Positions 17,371-27,368 of a stretch of DNA of 64,000 nt are shown in pieces (position 1 is the first letter of the stretch; each line of letters opens with the position of its first letter). Position numbers and translations under genes: made by a program. Source of the stretch: Phenylobacterium sp. (GTDB taxonomy: Bacteria > Pseudomonadota > Alphaproteobacteria > Caulobacterales > Caulobacteraceae); assembly GCA_020401865.1 (NCBI GenBank), contig JADCAS010000020.1:1-64000 (forward strand). Direction: 5' to 3'. The notes beneath the pieces are model-generated. The model searched no databases, was not told where the DNA came from, and saw nothing but the letters and a program-made list of their open reading frames with translations.

Positions 17371-17985
17371 ATGCGCCTGATCATCACTCTCCTGGCCACG
17401 ATCCTTCTTGGCCTTGCGGCGCCTGAGGCCCGGTCGGCCGAGGTCCCGGTCGGGCCCGACAGGGTGATGGGTCGAGCGGGTGCCCCCGTCCTCGTGGAGG
17501 AGTTCGCCTCCCTGACCTGTTCCAGCTGTGGCCGGTTCGCCAACGACATCTTCCCGGCCTTCAAGGCTCGCTACATTGACACCGGCAAGGTTCGTTTCGT
17601 CGTGAGGCCAGTGCTCACACCACCGCAGAACGTCGCGGCCGCTGGCTTCATGCTCGCCCGGTGCGCCGGCCCCGCCGGTTATTACAACGTGATCAAGGGG
17701 ATCTTCCGACGGCAGGAAGAGATGTTCCGGAGCGGCGATGCGCGCGCCGCCCTGCTGGCGGCGGCGGCGGAGGGCGGAATCTCCGGCGCCGCCGTCAACG
17801 CCTGCCTGGCGGACCCCGCCGGACAGGCCGCCCTTGACGCCGACCTGGCGGCGGCGGTCTCCCGGGGTGTAGAGAGCACGCCGACCTTCTTCTTCAACGG
17901 CGTGAAAGTGAAGACGGGCGAGATGACCCTCCAGGAGATTGACGCCGCCTACACGGCGGCCCTGAAGGCGCGCCGGAAGCCCTGA
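17371..17985 (+). CDS. DsbA-family thiol:disulfide oxidoreductase
   Basis: The 204-residue protein has a cleavable signal peptide (MRLIITLLATILLGLAAPEA, cut near ARSA) and a periplasmic thioredoxin fold with the active site CSSC in FASLTCSSCGRFANDIFPAF. The cis-Pro loop is in GVESTPTFFFNG. The layout is that of the DsbA/BdbD-like (Thioredoxin_4) family, which transfers disulfides to exported proteins or handles cytochrome maturation. Start 17371 follows GAGGAGA and begins the signal peptide; the upstream in-frame extension is not protein-like. Confidence 0.88.
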   Translation: MRLIITLLATILLGLAAPEARSAEVPVGPDRVMGRAGAPVLVEEFASLTCSSCGRFANDIFPAFKARYIDTGKVRFVVRPVLTPPQNVAAAGFMLARCAGPAGYYNVIKGIFRRQEEMFRSGDARAALLAAAAEGGISGAAVNACLADPAGQAALDADLAAAVSRGVESTPTFFFNGVKVKTGEMTLQEIDAAYTAALKARRKP

Positions 17986-18038
17986 CTTTCCGCGCGGGCG
18001 CACTGGCGCCATCCACTGGGGCCGCCTAATCTCTCCCC

Positions 18039-20291
18039 ATGCCTTCCAGCCCCCCGCCCGGAGTCGCCGACGCCTCGGCGGTGTTCGCCTTCGACGCCGC
18101 CGCCGCGGACATGTCCTGGCGACCCCACCGGCCTGACCGGCCGGAGAAGTCCGAGGGCGGGCGGCGCTTCCGTCTCGTCTCCGACTACGCGCCGGCGGGG
18201 GATCAGCCGACCGCCATCGCCGAACTTGTCGCAGGCCTTCAGGCGCGGGAACACGACCAGGTGTTGCTGGGCGTCACCGGCTCGGGGAAGACCTTCACCA
18301 TGGCCAAGGTGATCGAGGAGACCCAGCGACCGGCCCTGATCCTGGCGCCCAACAAGACCCTGGCCGCCCAGCTCTACAGCGAATTCAAGAGCTTCTTTCC
18401 CGACAACGCCGTGGAGTTCTTCGTCTCCTACTACGACTACTACCAGCCCGAGGCCTACGTGCCGCGGACCGACACCTACATCGAGAAGGACTCCTCGATT
18501 AACGAGCAGATCGACCGGATGCGGCACTCCGCCACCCGGGCGATCCTGGAGCGGGACGACGTCATCGTCGTCGCCTCGGTCTCCTGCATCTACGGCATCG
18601 GCTCGGTGGAGACCTACACGGCCATGACCTTCAGCCTGAAGGTGGGGGACCGGATCGACGAGAAGAAGCTGATGGCCGACCTCGTGGCTCAGCAGTACCG
18701 GCGCAATGACCAGGCCTTCGAGCGCGGAACCTTCCGCCGACGCGGCGACACCCTGGAGATCTTTCCCGCCCACTACGAGGACCGGGCCTGGCGGATCAGC
18801 CTGTTCGGCGACGAGATCGAGGCCATCACCGAGTTCGATCCCCTGACCGGCAAGCGCACCGCCGACCTGCCGGCGGTGAAGATCTACGCCAACAGCCACT
18901 ACGTGACCCCCCGGCCGACCCTGAACCAGGCCATGAACCAGATCCGCGCGGAACTGAAGGAGCGCCTCGACTGGCTGGTGGCCAACGGCAAGCTCCTGGA
19001 GGCCCAGAGGCTGGAGCAGAGGACCACATTCGACCTGGAGATGATCCAGGCCACCGGCTCCTGCGCCGGGATCGAGAACTATTCCCGCTACCTGACCGGC
19101 CGTCGGCCGGGCGAGCCGCCGCCGACCTTCTTCGAGTATATTCCGGACAACGCCCTCCTCTTCGTCGATGAGAGCCACCAGACCATCCCGCAGATCGGGG
19201 CCATGTTCCGGGGCGACTTCCGGCGCAAGTTCACCCTGGCCGAGTACGGCTTCCGCCTGCCCTCCTGCATGGACAACCGCCCCCTCAAGTTCGAGGAATG
19301 GGACGCCATGCGGCCGGCGACGGTCAGCGTCTCGGCGACGCCGGGCCCCTGGGAGATGGAGAAGACCGGCGGGGTCTTCGCCGAGCAGGTGATCCGCCCG
19401 ACCGGCCTGATCGATCCGCCGGTGGAGATCCGGCCCGTCGCCAGGGACGGCTTCTCGCAGGTGGATGACGTCATAGACCAGGTCCGCCAGACCACGGCGA
19501 AGGGGTATCGCACCCTGGTCACCGTCCTGACCAAGAAGATGGCCGAGGACCTGACCGAATACATGCACGAACAGGGCCTGCGCGTCCGCTACATGCACTC
19601 TGACGTCGACACCCTGGAGCGCATCGAGATCATCCGCGACCTGCGTCTGGGCGCCTTCGACGTCCTGGTGGGAATCAACCTCCTGCGGGAGGGCCTGGAC
19701 ATCCCCGAGTGCGGCCTCGTGGCCATCCTGGACGCGGACAAGGAGGGCTTCCTGCGTTCCGAGACCAGCCTGATCCAGACCATCGGCCGGGCGGCGCGGA
19801 ACGTGGACGGCCGGGTCATCCTCTACGCCGACCAGGTGACCGGCTCCATGGAGCGGGCCATGGCCGAGACCCGCCGGCGCCGCGAGAAGCAGACCGCCTG
19901 GAACGAGGCCCATGGCGTGACGCCGGAGAGCGTGCGCAGCCAGATCAAGGAAATCCTCGCCAGCCCCTACGAGAAGGACCGCGTCACCGTGCCCGCCGGG
20001 GTGGCGGAGGACGGCGCCCAGCCCTTCCTCGGTGACAACTTCAAGGCGACGCTCAAGGACCTTGAGGCCCGGATGCGCCAGGCCGCCGCCGACCTGGAGT
20101 TCGAGACCGCCGCCCGCCTGCGTGACGAAATCAAGCGGCTCAAGCTGCTGGACCTGGAATTCGCGGCGGACGCCCTCAGCGGGTCGGACGGGGGCGAGGG
20201 CGGCGAAGGCGCCCGGAAGGCGGCCAGGCAGGTGCGCGCCGAAAGCCGGGCGGAGGCGGCCGCCGCCTGGCGCCGACCGAAGCGCCGCTGA
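18039..20291 (+). CDS. uvrB: Excinuclease ABC subunit B
   Basis: The 750-residue protein is the damage-verifying helicase-like subunit of nucleotide excision repair. It has the Walker A motif [12 protein letters not shown], the beta-hairpin segment [20 protein letters not shown], the DEAD-type [10 protein letters not shown], and the motif VI region [10 protein letters not shown]. The UvrC-binding UVR domain ([20 protein letters not shown]) is near residue 680. An extra N-terminal extension of about 40 residues precedes the core, as in other Caulobacterales forms. The start is uncertain within that extension; an in-frame ATG at 18111 is an alternative. Confidence 0.97.
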   Translation: MPSSPPPGVADASAVFAFDAAAADMSWRPHRPDRPEKSEGGRRFRLVSDYAPAGDQPTAIAELVAGLQAREHDQVLLGVTGSGKTFTMAKVIEETQRPALILAPNKTLAAQLYSEFKSFFPDNAVEFFVSYYDYYQPEAYVPRTDTYIEKDSSINEQIDRMRHSATRAILERDDVIVVASVSCIYGIGSVETYTAMTFSLKVGDRIDEKKLMADLVAQQYRRNDQAFERGTFRRRGDTLEIFPAHYEDRAWRISLFGDEIEAITEFDPLTGKRTADLPAVKIYANSHYVTPRPTLNQAMNQIRAELKERLDWLVANGKLLEAQRLEQRTTFDLEMIQATGSCAGIENYSRYLTGRRPGEPPPTFFEYIPDNALLFVDESHQTIPQIGAMFRGDFRRKFTLAEYGFRLPSCMDNRPLKFEEWDAMRPATVSVSATPGPWEMEKTGGVFAEQVIRPTGLIDPPVEIRPVARDGFSQVDDVIDQVRQTTAKGYRTLVTVLTKKMAEDLTEYMHEQGLRVRYMHSDVDTLERIEIIRDLRLGAFDVLVGINLLREGLDIPECGLVAILDADKEGFLRSETSLIQTIGRAARNVDGRVILYADQVTGSMERAMAETRRRREKQTAWNEAHGVTPESVRSQIKEILASPYEKDRVTVPAGVAEDGAQPFLGDNFKATLKDLEARMRQAAADLEFETAARLRDEIKRLKLLDLEFAADALSGSDGGEGGEGARKAARQVRAESRAEAAAAWRRPKRR

Positions 20292-20300
20292 GGCCGAGCC

Positions 20301-20570
20301 TCAGTCCAGGAGGGTCCGGTAGGTCTCGCTGCGGCGCAACCAGGCCGCAGCGTAACCGCACACCGGGGTGATCTTCAGGCCGCGAGATTGGATCTCCGCT
20401 GAAAGCGCCTCCATCAGCCGGCCCGAGGCGCCGGTCCCGCGCAGGGGCGGCGGGCTCTCCACGTGGTCGATGATGATGCGGTCGCCGGCGCGGCGGTAGT
20501 CGGCGAAGGAGGTCAGGCCCTGCTCGACCATCTCGAACCGGGCCCCGGTGTCTTTGAGAGCGCTGGTCAT
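20301..20570 (-). CDS. Small GNAT-like acetyltransferase (YidJ/COG2388 type)
   Basis: The 89-residue protein is a minimal GNAT domain. It contains IIIDHVESPPPLRGTGASGR, where the PxxRGTG loop contacts acetyl-CoA, and ends with ITPVCGYAAAWLRRSETYR, the usual end of the YidJ/Gtn family. It is shorter than ordinary GNATs, as is normal for this branch, and its substrate is unknown. Start 20570 is chosen because the domain starts there; a more upstream in-frame start would run into repeat DNA. Confidence 0.8.
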   Translation of the reverse strand: MTSALKDTGARFEMVEQGLTSFADYRRAGDRIIIDHVESPPPLRGTGASGRLMEALSAEIQSRGLKITPVCGYAAAWLRRSETYRTLLD

Positions 20571-20624
20571 GGGGTGAAGACTAGAGCAGTTCTTCGCCCG
20601 GCGCATCCAGTCCCCTTCGGACCT

Positions 20625-20783
20625 GCCGGCGAAGCCGGCTGAGGGGATCAACGGCGGCTCAGCTGACCCCCTCCGACGCGCTTCGCGCGCCACCTCCCCC
20701 TGGGGGGAGGAATTAGAACGCAATTGCTCCCCCGAGGGGGAGCTGTCAGCGAAGCTGACTGAGGGGGTCAACGGCGGCTCAGC
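20625..20783 (+). repeat. Dispersed palindromic repeat, half plus full copy (copy C)
   Basis: A right-half copy (CCGGCGAAGCCGGCTGAGGG at about 20625-20660) is followed directly by a full element from TGACCCCCTCCGACGCGC to GAGGGGGTCAACGGCGGC. The central hairpins are CTCCCCCTGGGGGGAG and CTCCCCCGAGGGGGAG. Both carry the same flanking tail (CAACGGCGGCTCAGC), which points to duplication of part of the unit. The element lies upstream of the small GNAT and at the 3' end of the thiolase gene. Confidence 0.85.
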
Positions 20784-20810
20784 CGAACCTTTCGAAGCTG
20801 AACCTGCGGC

Positions 20811-22001
20811 TCAGAGCAGCTCCACCGCCATCGCAGTCGCCTCGCCGCCGCCGATGCAGAGGCTGGCGAGGCCCCGCCGCCCGCCTCGCGCCTGGAGGGC
20901 TGCGACCAGGGTGGCGAGGATCCGGGCGCCCGAGGCGCCGATGGGGTGACCGAGGGCGCAGGCGCCGCCGTTCACGTTCAGCTTCTCGTCCGGGATGTCC
21001 AACTCGCGCGCCGCCAGCATGGCGACCACGGCGAACGCCTCGTTGACCTCGAACAAGTCCACCTGCACAGCCGTCCAGCCGGCCCGGTCCAGGGCCCTGC
21101 GCATGGCCGGCCCGGGCGCGGTGGCGAACTTATCCGGCGCCTGGGCATGGGCGGCGTGGGCGACGATGCGGGCGACCGGGTTCAGGCCCAGCCGCTCCGC
21201 CACCGAGGCGCGGGTCAGGACCAGGGCCGCAGCGCCGTCGGAGATCGAGCTGGCGTTCGCCGCCGTGATGGCGCCGTCCCTCGCGAAGGCCGGCTTCAGG
21301 GTCGGGATGCGGGCGGGATCGGCCCGGCCGGGCTGCTCGTCCCGGTCGATCCGCTCGGTTCCCTTCCGGCCGGTGACGTCGACGGCGACTATCTCGCGGT
21401 CGAAGGCGCCCGAGGCCTGGGCGGTAAGGGCGCGTTCAAGGGAGCGGATGGCGTAGGCGTCCATAGCCTCGCGGCCGACCTGGTGGGCCCGGGCGGTCTC
21501 CTCGGCGAAGGACCCCATCAGCCGGCCTGGCTCGTAGGCGTCCTCCAGACCATCCAGGTACATGGAGTCCGAGACGACATCATGGCCGATGCGGGCTCCG
21601 CCCCGATGTTTGGCCAGCAGGTAGGGTGCGTTGGTCATGCTCTCCATGCCGCCGGCGACGATGACGTCGGCGCTGCCCGCCGCCAGGGCGTCATGGGCCA
21701 GGATGGCCGCCTGCATCCCCGAACCGCACATCTTGTTCACGGTCGTCGCCTGGCAGGACTCCGAGAGGCCGGCGCCCAGGGCGGCCTGGCGGGCCGGCGC
21801 CTGGCCAAGGCCGCCGGGCAGGACGCAGCCCATGTAAATCTGCTCCACGGCGCCCGGGTCGACGCCAGCCCGCGCCACGGCGGCGCGGACGGCGGCGGCG
21901 CCCAGGTCGGTTGCCCTGGCGCCGGACAGGACGCCCTGGAAGCCGCCCATGGGCGTGCGGGCGAGGGCGGCGATGACAACGGGATCGGAGGTCTGGGTCA
22001 T
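20811..22001 (-). CDS. Acetyl-CoA acetyltransferase (thiolase)
   Basis: The 396-residue protein is a type II thiolase that condenses two acetyl-CoA to acetoacetyl-CoA or cleaves 3-ketoacyl-CoA. The nucleophile Cys92 is in TVNKMCGSGMQAAILA, the acid/base His in GGACALGHPIGASGARI, and the second Cys in LASLCIGGGEATAMAVELL. Length and motif order match biosynthetic thiolases. It stands alone, without phaB or acyl-CoA genes next to it. It diverges from the SOUL protein gene across about 100 bp. Confidence 0.93.
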   Translation of the reverse strand: MTQTSDPVVIAALARTPMGGFQGVLSGARATDLGAAAVRAAVARAGVDPGAVEQIYMGCVLPGGLGQAPARQAALGAGLSESCQATTVNKMCGSGMQAAILAHDALAAGSADVIVAGGMESMTNAPYLLAKHRGGARIGHDVVSDSMYLDGLEDAYEPGRLMGSFAEETARAHQVGREAMDAYAIRSLERALTAQASGAFDREIVAVDVTGRKGTERIDRDEQPGRADPARIPTLKPAFARDGAITAANASSISDGAAALVLTRASVAERLGLNPVARIVAHAAHAQAPDKFATAPGPAMRRALDRAGWTAVQVDLFEVNEAFAVVAMLAARELDIPDEKLNVNGGACALGHPIGASGARILATLVAALQARGGRRGLASLCIGGGEATAMAVELL

Positions 22002-22099
22002 GGCTTCATCCTACAACTCCTGGCGGACGCCGGAAACGGTGCGATTTGGGTTCCGGGACCGGGCGCCGCATACTGCACGGGCGCAGCCGGAGAAGAGCC

Positions 22100-22807
22100 A
22101 TGGGCCTTGGTGAGTTCCTGATCACCCTTCTGGCGGGGGTCGGCCAGCTGGTCGGCATCCGGGCCGGGACCGAGCAGCCGCCCTATGAGGTGGTGGGCCG
22201 GGTGGGTGAGGCTGAGATCCGCCGCTACGCACCCCAGATCGCGGCCGAGGCCATTGTCGAGGGGCCGGTAGAGGCGGCCCGGAATGAAGGCTTCCGGCGC
22301 GTGGCCGGGTACATCTTCGGCGACAACACCACGAAGGCGACTGTGGCCATGACCGCGCCCGTGGTTCAGGGCCGCGAGACCTCCGGCGGCTCGCAATCCA
22401 TCGCCATGACGGCGCCGGTTGTACAAGCCCGGAGCGGACGTAGTGAATCCATCTCCATGACCTCCCCCGTGGTGCAGCAGCCGGCCGGGGGCGAGTCCTG
22501 GTCGATCCAGTTCATCATGCCGTCCAAGTACACCATGGCGACCCTGCCCCGGCCCAATGACCCCAGAGTGCGCCTGGTCGAGATCCCGGCGCAGACCTTC
22601 GCCGTGGTGAGGTTTTCCGGACTTGGTCGGCAGGAGGCGGTGGCGCGACACGAGAAGGTCCTGGACGCCGCCCTGTCCGGATCGGCCTGGCGCGCCTCCG
22701 GAGACGCCGTGACCTGGTACTACGACCCGCCCTGGACCCTGCCCTTCATGCGCCGGAACGAGGTGGCCCGCCCGGTTGAGCCGGTGACTTCAGCGCCTGC
22801 GCAATGA
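22100..22807 (+). CDS. SOUL-family heme-binding protein
   Basis: The 235-residue protein begins with a hydrophobic segment and then has the SOUL domain opening [20 protein letters not shown]. Three copies of the motif MTAPVVQ / MTSPVVQ occur at about residues 84, 103 and 120, and [13 protein letters not shown] follows; these are family signatures. SOUL proteins bind heme or tetrapyrroles, and their bacterial role is poorly known. Start 22100 follows a purine-rich site (GGAGAAGAG). Its last 62 bases overlap the end of the convergent mnmA gene. Confidence 0.87.
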   Translation: MGLGEFLITLLAGVGQLVGIRAGTEQPPYEVVGRVGEAEIRRYAPQIAAEAIVEGPVEAARNEGFRRVAGYIFGDNTTKATVAMTAPVVQGRETSGGSQSIAMTAPVVQARSGRSESISMTSPVVQQPAGGESWSIQFIMPSKYTMATLPRPNDPRVRLVEIPAQTFAVVRFSGLGRQEAVARHEKVLDAALSGSAWRASGDAVTWYYDPPWTLPFMRRNEVARPVEPVTSAPAQ

Positions 22808-23945
22808 AGCCGCCGCCGAGGACCCTGTCCGGGTCCTCCGGGGCGTAGAGGACGCAGGCCTGCCCGGGGGAGACCCCGTACTCGGGGGCTTCGAAGATCA
22901 CCCTTGGCTCGCCCGCTTCCATCCCGAGCCTCGCCGCCACCGGCTCGGCCGTGGAACGCACCCTGGCCAGGACGGGACGCCCCGCGGCGGACGCGGCCTC
23001 CAGCCCCGCCTCGTCGCCGAGCCAGTTGCTCTCCTTCAATGAGACCGCCCGGGTCGCCAGGGCCTCCCGCGGACCGACAAGGACGCGACGGGCCTCCGCG
23101 TCGATGCCGACGACGTAGAGCGGATCGCCCACGGCGACGCTGAGGCCGCGCCTCTGGCCGATGGTGTAGCGGGTCACGCCCTCGTGGCGGCCTAGGACCC
23201 GGCCGTCCAGGTGGACGATGTCGCCCGGCTCCGCGCCCTGGGGTCGCAGGCGGTCGATTACTGTGGTGTACCGGCCCTCCGGCACGAAGCAGATGTCCTG
23301 GCTATCAGGCTTGTCGGCGACGGCCAGGCCGAGAGCCGAGGCCAGGGCGCGCACCTCGGCCTTGGGCAGGTCGCCCAGGGGGAACCGCAGATAGTCCAAC
23401 TGATCGCGGGTGGTGGCGAACAGGAAGTAGGACTGGTCGCGGGCGGGGTCGACGGCGCGCCTCAGTTGAGGACCAGCCGGCCCCTGTCCTCGGCGCACGT
23501 AATGGCCCGTGGCCATCGCGGCCGCGCCCAGGTCCCGCGCCGTCTCCACCAGGTCGCGGAACTTCACGGTCTGGTTGCAACGGATGCAAGGGACGGGGGT
23601 CTCGCCGCGCAGGTAGGCGTCGGCGAAGTCGTCGATGACCTGTTGCCGAAACCGGCTCTCGTAGTCGAGGACATAGTGAGGGATACCCAGGGCCTCCGCG
23701 GCGGTACGGGCATCTTGGATGTCCTGGCCGGCGCAGCAGGCGCCCTTCCGCTGGATGGCGGCGCCATGGTCGTAGAGCTGGAGGGTCACGCCGACCACAT
23801 CGTATCCCGCCCGGGCCAGAAGGGCGGCGGTCACGGTGGAATCCACGCCCCCCGACATGGCGGCAAGCACGCGCGCCCCGGGGGGCAGGCCCACGGCCCG
23901 GCGGGTTTCGGTGATCAGGGGCTCGGTGAGGGCGGCCACGGTCAT
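22746..23945 (-). CDS. mnmA: tRNA-specific 2-thiouridylase MnmA
   Basis: The 399-residue enzyme installs the 2-thio group at U34 of tRNAs for Lys, Glu and Gln. The ATP pyrophosphatase loop [13 protein letters not shown] is at the N-terminus. The catalytic Cys pair is in [14 protein letters not shown] and later [12 protein letters not shown]. Family motifs [10 protein letters not shown] and DQSYFLF are present. It lies 42 bp downstream of flgL on the same strand, so read-through from the flagellar transcript is possible. The 3' end overlaps the SOUL gene. Confidence 0.95.
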   Translation of the reverse strand: MTVAALTEPLITETRRAVGLPPGARVLAAMSGGVDSTVTAALLARAGYDVVGVTLQLYDHGAAIQRKGACCAGQDIQDARTAAEALGIPHYVLDYESRFRQQVIDDFADAYLRGETPVPCIRCNQTVKFRDLVETARDLGAAAMATGHYVRRGQGPAGPQLRRAVDPARDQSYFLFATTRDQLDYLRFPLGDLPKAEVRALASALGLAVADKPDSQDICFVPEGRYTTVIDRLRPQGAEPGDIVHLDGRVLGRHEGVTRYTIGQRRGLSVAVGDPLYVVGIDAEARRVLVGPREALATRAVSLKESNWLGDEAGLEAASAAGRPVLARVRSTAEPVAARLGMEAGEPRVIFEAPEYGVSPGQACVLYAPEDPDRVLGGGFIAQALKSPAQPGGPPRSGA

Positions 23946-23987
23946 GGGGCCTATCTAGTCCCGGTCCGCGGCTTTTGCGAGCCGGGC

Positions 23988-24917
23988 CTACCGGAGGAAG
24001 TTCAGGAGGGAAGAGTTTCGCAGGGTGTTGAACACCTGCGAGGAGGCCTGCACCGCCAGCTGCGCCTGGGTCAGGTCTGAGGCGGCCTTGGCCATGTCCG
24101 CATCGGCAACATCACTGATCATGCCCTCCACGGTGATCTGGCGTGCGGTAAGCCGGGTCTCCACACCCTCCAGCTGATTCTGCACCTCGCCGTTTCGGCT
24201 GGTCGCCACCACAAGGCCCCTATGCACGGAGGCCCAGACGGCGATCTGGCTCTCCAGGAAGGCCGTCTGGGCGGCGGTCAGCTTGCCGACGAAGGGGCCG
24301 TTCGGGCCCTGGTGGAAGGCGGTAATGTCACGGAAGGCGGTGAGAATGGGAGTGCCGATTTGCTCGGCGACCTGGCCCACCTCGAGAGTGGTGGTCTCGT
24401 CTACGCGGATTTTCTCGATGTAGTCGTCATTCGTGAAAGAATCCTGCACAGCGGTCGGGGTCAGGGTCAGATCCTCGAGCCTCGTCGCTGTAACCGGAAG
24501 AGTGTCCACCTGACCGCCAGCGAAGACGTACTTGCCCGCGGCTTGAATGTTGAAGGCGCCGACCGCACTGGCGAACTCGCCGCGAAGGGCGGAAATCAGG
24601 CCGGTGGCGTCTCCGGCCGCCACGGCGTTTGAGATCGCCTTCCGAGCATTATCGGCCGCCTCGGCGGCCTTGGTGAGGCCCAGGTCCTGGGTCTCCAGCC
24701 GGTGCGAGGTCAACTTGTTCTGTTCGGTAAAGGCTTCAAGGCGGGTGTTCAGGGTCCGCATGGCGGTCAACACCTGAGCGTCCTGGGAATAGGCCCTCAA
24801 GTCGGTCCCGACCTTGCCAGAGCTGACCCGGTCTCCCGCCTCAAACTGCTTCTCCTGGGCCGACATCAGATTGCTGAGGACCGAAGCGAAATTCCCGCTG
24901 GTGGATACCCGTGTCAT
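23988..24917 (-). CDS. flgL: Flagellar hook-associated protein 3 (FlgL)
   Basis: The 309-residue protein joins the hook to the filament at the hook-filament junction. It is flagellin-like: the N-terminal helix MTRVSTSGNFASVLSNLMSA runs into RVSSGKVGTDLRAYS, and the C-terminal helix contains AQLAVQASSQVFNTLRNSSL. Both ends are coiled-coil segments that pack in the D0/D1 layer. It starts 10 bp after flgK and is co-transcribed with it. The length is usual for the family. Confidence 0.9.
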   Translation of the reverse strand: MTRVSTSGNFASVLSNLMSAQEKQFEAGDRVSSGKVGTDLRAYSQDAQVLTAMRTLNTRLEAFTEQNKLTSHRLETQDLGLTKAAEAADNARKAISNAVAAGDATGLISALRGEFASAVGAFNIQAAGKYVFAGGQVDTLPVTATRLEDLTLTPTAVQDSFTNDDYIEKIRVDETTTLEVGQVAEQIGTPILTAFRDITAFHQGPNGPFVGKLTAAQTAFLESQIAVWASVHRGLVVATSRNGEVQNQLEGVETRLTARQITVEGMISDVADADMAKAASDLTQAQLAVQASSQVFNTLRNSSLLNFLR

Positions 24918-24927
24918 CTGAAAACCC

Positions 24928-27021
24928 CTATACCAAGCTGGTCAGAACGTCGAACATTTCCCTGGCCGCCTGGATCATTCGGCCCGAAGCGTTGAACGCC
25001 TGCTGGTAGGTGGTGAGCCGCACCAATTCCTCGTCGATGTTCACCCCTTCGACCGACGCCCGGCGCGTGCTGACCTCGGTCGAGACCGACTCGCTCGAAA
25101 GACGTTGGGTCTCCGCAGAGCTCGCGCGGCTGCCCACGGCGGCGCCCAGCTGGGCGGCGTATTCGATCAAGGTCACGTTCAGGGCGCCGAGATTGCCGAC
25201 GGCGTCGAAGTTCGTCCTCGTCTCGCCCGCTGCGGCCAGGGCGTTCGCGCCCTGACCATTGCCCGGGCTGATGGCCGGGGCGCCGGCGGCGACCGTAAGG
25301 TCCAGCTTGGAGACGGCCAGCCTATTGGCATCCGCCTTGATCTCGGGATTGACGAACAGTCGGCTGGCCCGGGAGGTGCGCTCGATGACCCCCAGGCCAA
25401 ACAGGGCGCTGATGGAGGGGCCACCGACACCGCGGCTTGTGGTGTCGGTGGAGACCGAAACGGAGACCGGAGGCGTGGTGCCCGGCGTGAAGCTCAGCTG
25501 CCCCTGGGCGTCCAGAGAGAAGGCGCCCACCAGGCCGACCCCGGTGGTGTTGGAGTTCAGGGCCGTAAGGAGGTCATTCATTGTCGGGGCCGCGGGCACC
25601 GAGACAGTGACGTCCCGAATGGGTCTTCCGTCCTCCTGTGAAAGACGGAAGGTGATGGTCTGGCCCGCGGTGAATCCATGCGGATCTGTCGTCCTCAGGC
25701 CGGTTTCATAAGTCGTATGGCCGGAACTGCGGACCAGGTCGTTCAGCCCGAAGAAGTGCGAGAAGGCGCGGCCCGCCTTCTGGGAGGTCCCTTCATCGAT
25801 GGCTATTCCATTCGTCCCGGTCGCAGAAAGGGTCAGGGCCCGGTTCGTGAAGCTCGCCGACCCGAAGGCGCCCAGGGCGGTGTTGAGGTCGGTCAGGAAG
25901 CTGGCGGGAGTAAAGGCCGTGGGCGGACCGGCGTTGACGCTCAGCGTACCGGCGGTGAAGTCGATCTGCACGGTGCGCTGGACCACACCGGAGGCGTCGG
26001 CGATCGCCAGGGTCGACTGGCCGGTGAAGCCGCTCACCGCCGTCGGCAGGTCCAGGCCAGTGTCGCGGCCCTGCAGGGTGCTGCGTGCGGGAAAGGAGGT
26101 CGAGGCGTTGTGGGCGGCGTTCAGCCGCTCCGCCGCGCGGGCGGCGAACTCGCCCAGCTGCTCCGACAGACCCGGCAGGTGAGTATCGCGGAGGTCCATG
26201 AAGCCACGCAGCTGACCGCCCGTGACTGTAATCACCTGTTCCGGGCCAACGGCGTGCTGGATCGCGAGGTAGCCAGGTGTAGAGTTCGTTGACCGATAGG
26301 CCACGACGGCGGCGTTGTCTCCGACAAGTTCGTGGCCTTCGACCGAGCGGATGGTGACCCCCCCGGCCGGCCTCGGCTGGACCTTGATGTCCATGAGCGT
26401 CGCCAGCTTGTCGATCAGCCCAGCCTGCACGTTCTCCGAACCGGTCGTGTCGCCCGAAACCACAGACCCTCGGCTGATTTCCTTGTTCAGCACTGAGATC
26501 TGGGCGAGCAGATCGTTGATGTCGCTGGCGGCTCCGGCGGCTCGCGCATCGGCGACCGTGGTCATGCGCCCGAGTTCGGCGTTGATCCGCGCGGTCTGGT
26601 CGAGGAAGCTCTCCACCGCCGCGACGGATTGGGAGCGCAAGATGCCGGAGGTGGGGCTCTGGGCCAGGGATTGGAAGGTCGTCCAGACCTTGTCGAGGGA
26701 AGAGAAGTAGCCTGTGTCGGAGGTCGGGTCGCCAAACAGGCTTTGGGCGTTGTCAAGGCTGCTGGCGATCGTGTCCCAGCGGCTGGCGGTTGAACTCGCG
26801 GCCAGGCCGGCCGCCACCAGGAAGGTGTCGACGATCCTGCGGACGCCCGTGACCTCGACCCCGGCGCCAATCCCACCCAGGACCCTGTGTTCCTGGTCGA
26901 TCATCTTTCGCGCATAGCCGGGCGTGTTGGTGTTGGCGACGTTGTCGGAGCTCGTCCGCAGACCCGCCTGGGCGGCGATAACCCCGGATGCGGCGTTGTT
27001 CAGCACAGCCGTAAGAGACAT
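24928..27021 (-). CDS. flgK: Flagellar hook-associated protein 1 (FlgK)
   Basis: The 697-residue protein caps the hook and links it to FlgL. It begins with the rod/hook N-terminal motif SLTAVLNNAASGVIAAQAGL and SDNVANTNTPGYARK, and ends with VNIDEELVRLTTYQQAFNAS and RMIQAAREMFDVLTSLV. These are the paired coiled-coil ends of HAP1. Start 27021 is chosen because the motif begins there; an in-frame upstream start would add six residues. A sigma-54-type promoter (27170-27184) and an ftr-like element (27059-27077) precede it. In Caulobacter the equivalent gene (flaN) has the same arrangement. Confidence 0.93.
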   Translation of the reverse strand: MSLTAVLNNAASGVIAAQAGLRTSSDNVANTNTPGYARKMIDQEHRVLGGIGAGVEVTGVRRIVDTFLVAAGLAASSTASRWDTIASSLDNAQSLFGDPTSDTGYFSSLDKVWTTFQSLAQSPTSGILRSQSVAAVESFLDQTARINAELGRMTTVADARAAGAASDINDLLAQISVLNKEISRGSVVSGDTTGSENVQAGLIDKLATLMDIKVQPRPAGGVTIRSVEGHELVGDNAAVVAYRSTNSTPGYLAIQHAVGPEQVITVTGGQLRGFMDLRDTHLPGLSEQLGEFAARAAERLNAAHNASTSFPARSTLQGRDTGLDLPTAVSGFTGQSTLAIADASGVVQRTVQIDFTAGTLSVNAGPPTAFTPASFLTDLNTALGAFGSASFTNRALTLSATGTNGIAIDEGTSQKAGRAFSHFFGLNDLVRSSGHTTYETGLRTTDPHGFTAGQTITFRLSQEDGRPIRDVTVSVPAAPTMNDLLTALNSNTTGVGLVGAFSLDAQGQLSFTPGTTPPVSVSVSTDTTSRGVGGPSISALFGLGVIERTSRASRLFVNPEIKADANRLAVSKLDLTVAAGAPAISPGNGQGANALAAAGETRTNFDAVGNLGALNVTLIEYAAQLGAAVGSRASSAETQRLSSESVSTEVSTRRASVEGVNIDEELVRLTTYQQAFNASGRMIQAAREMFDVLTSLV

Positions 27022-27058
27022 GGGAACCAACCCTCTCAACCGGCAACCCTTGCGCAGT

Positions 27059-27077
27059 CCCGGCGATTTCTGCCGGG
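27059..27077 (-). promoter_or_regulatory. FlbD-binding (ftr)-like palindrome in the flgK leader
   Basis: The minus strand reads CCCGGCAGAAATCGCCGGG, which fits the pattern C-N-CGGC-N2-AAA-N2-GC-N-G that I recall for Caulobacter ftr elements. It lies about 93 bp downstream of the flgK sigma-54-type promoter, inside the transcribed leader. In Caulobacter, flaN (flgK) also has its FlbD sites downstream of the start. The match is by eye, and the consensus is from memory. Confidence 0.5.
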
Positions 27078-27169
27078 CTTGTTAGGTCGAGCCTGCGCGA
27101 GGCCTCCGAAAAAGTCTAATCCTTTCAAAGCGGCGAGTTCTGCAGCCACCTTGGGATACCTCCGGTGTC

Positions 27170-27184
27170 GCAAGACATGGGCCA
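27170..27184 (-). promoter_or_regulatory. Sigma-54-type promoter for flgK-flgL
   Basis: The minus strand reads TGGCCCATGTCTTGC. It has the GG and GC pairs exactly 10 bases apart and matches TGGCAC-N5-TTGC at nearly every conserved position. Transcription would start near 27158, leaving a leader of about 137 bases before flgK. Class III/IV flagellar genes in Caulobacter use sigma-54 with FlbD, which agrees with this placement. Confidence 0.7.
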
Positions 27185-27261
27185 GTGGCGACACCCTTCG
27201 GGCGCGACGTCACAGGACCTCGGCCAGGGCGGCAGGACTGGCCCTGCCCGGCCGGATTGCG

Positions 27262-27278
27262 CCCGGCAAAATCCGCAC
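27262..27278 (+). promoter_or_regulatory. FlbD-binding (ftr)-like element upstream of fliK
   Basis: The plus strand reads CCCGGCAAAATCCGCAC, close to the ftr pattern C-N-CGGC-N2-AAA-N2-GC with small deviations. It lies 76 bp upstream of the fliK sigma-54-type promoter, the usual enhancer distance. Between it and the promoter is an A+T-rich stretch (27311-27335) that could be an IHF bend site, although it matches the IHF consensus imperfectly. Confidence 0.4.
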
Positions 27279-27353
27279 CGTCGGAGGCAGCGTTATCGCC
27301 GATCTGGGAAATTTCGCTATTTTTATTAGATACTTAGCGGTTAGGCGCAGAGT

Positions 27354-27368
27354 TGGCGCAATAGTTGC
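27354..27368 (+). promoter_or_regulatory. Sigma-54-type promoter for fliK-flgD-flgE
   Basis: The plus strand reads TGGCGCAATAGTTGC, with GG and GC separated by 10 bases and the TTGC -12 element intact. The predicted start is near 27380, only a few bases before the GTG at 27387, so the true fliK start may be further in. It diverges from the flgK promoter at 27170-27184, giving the same layout as the flaN/flbG region of Caulobacter. Confidence 0.7.

Noticed and set aside
17949..19913. Minus-strand open frame of 654 codons inside uvrB
   Set aside because: It is a shadow of uvrB, whose motifs are complete on the plus strand.
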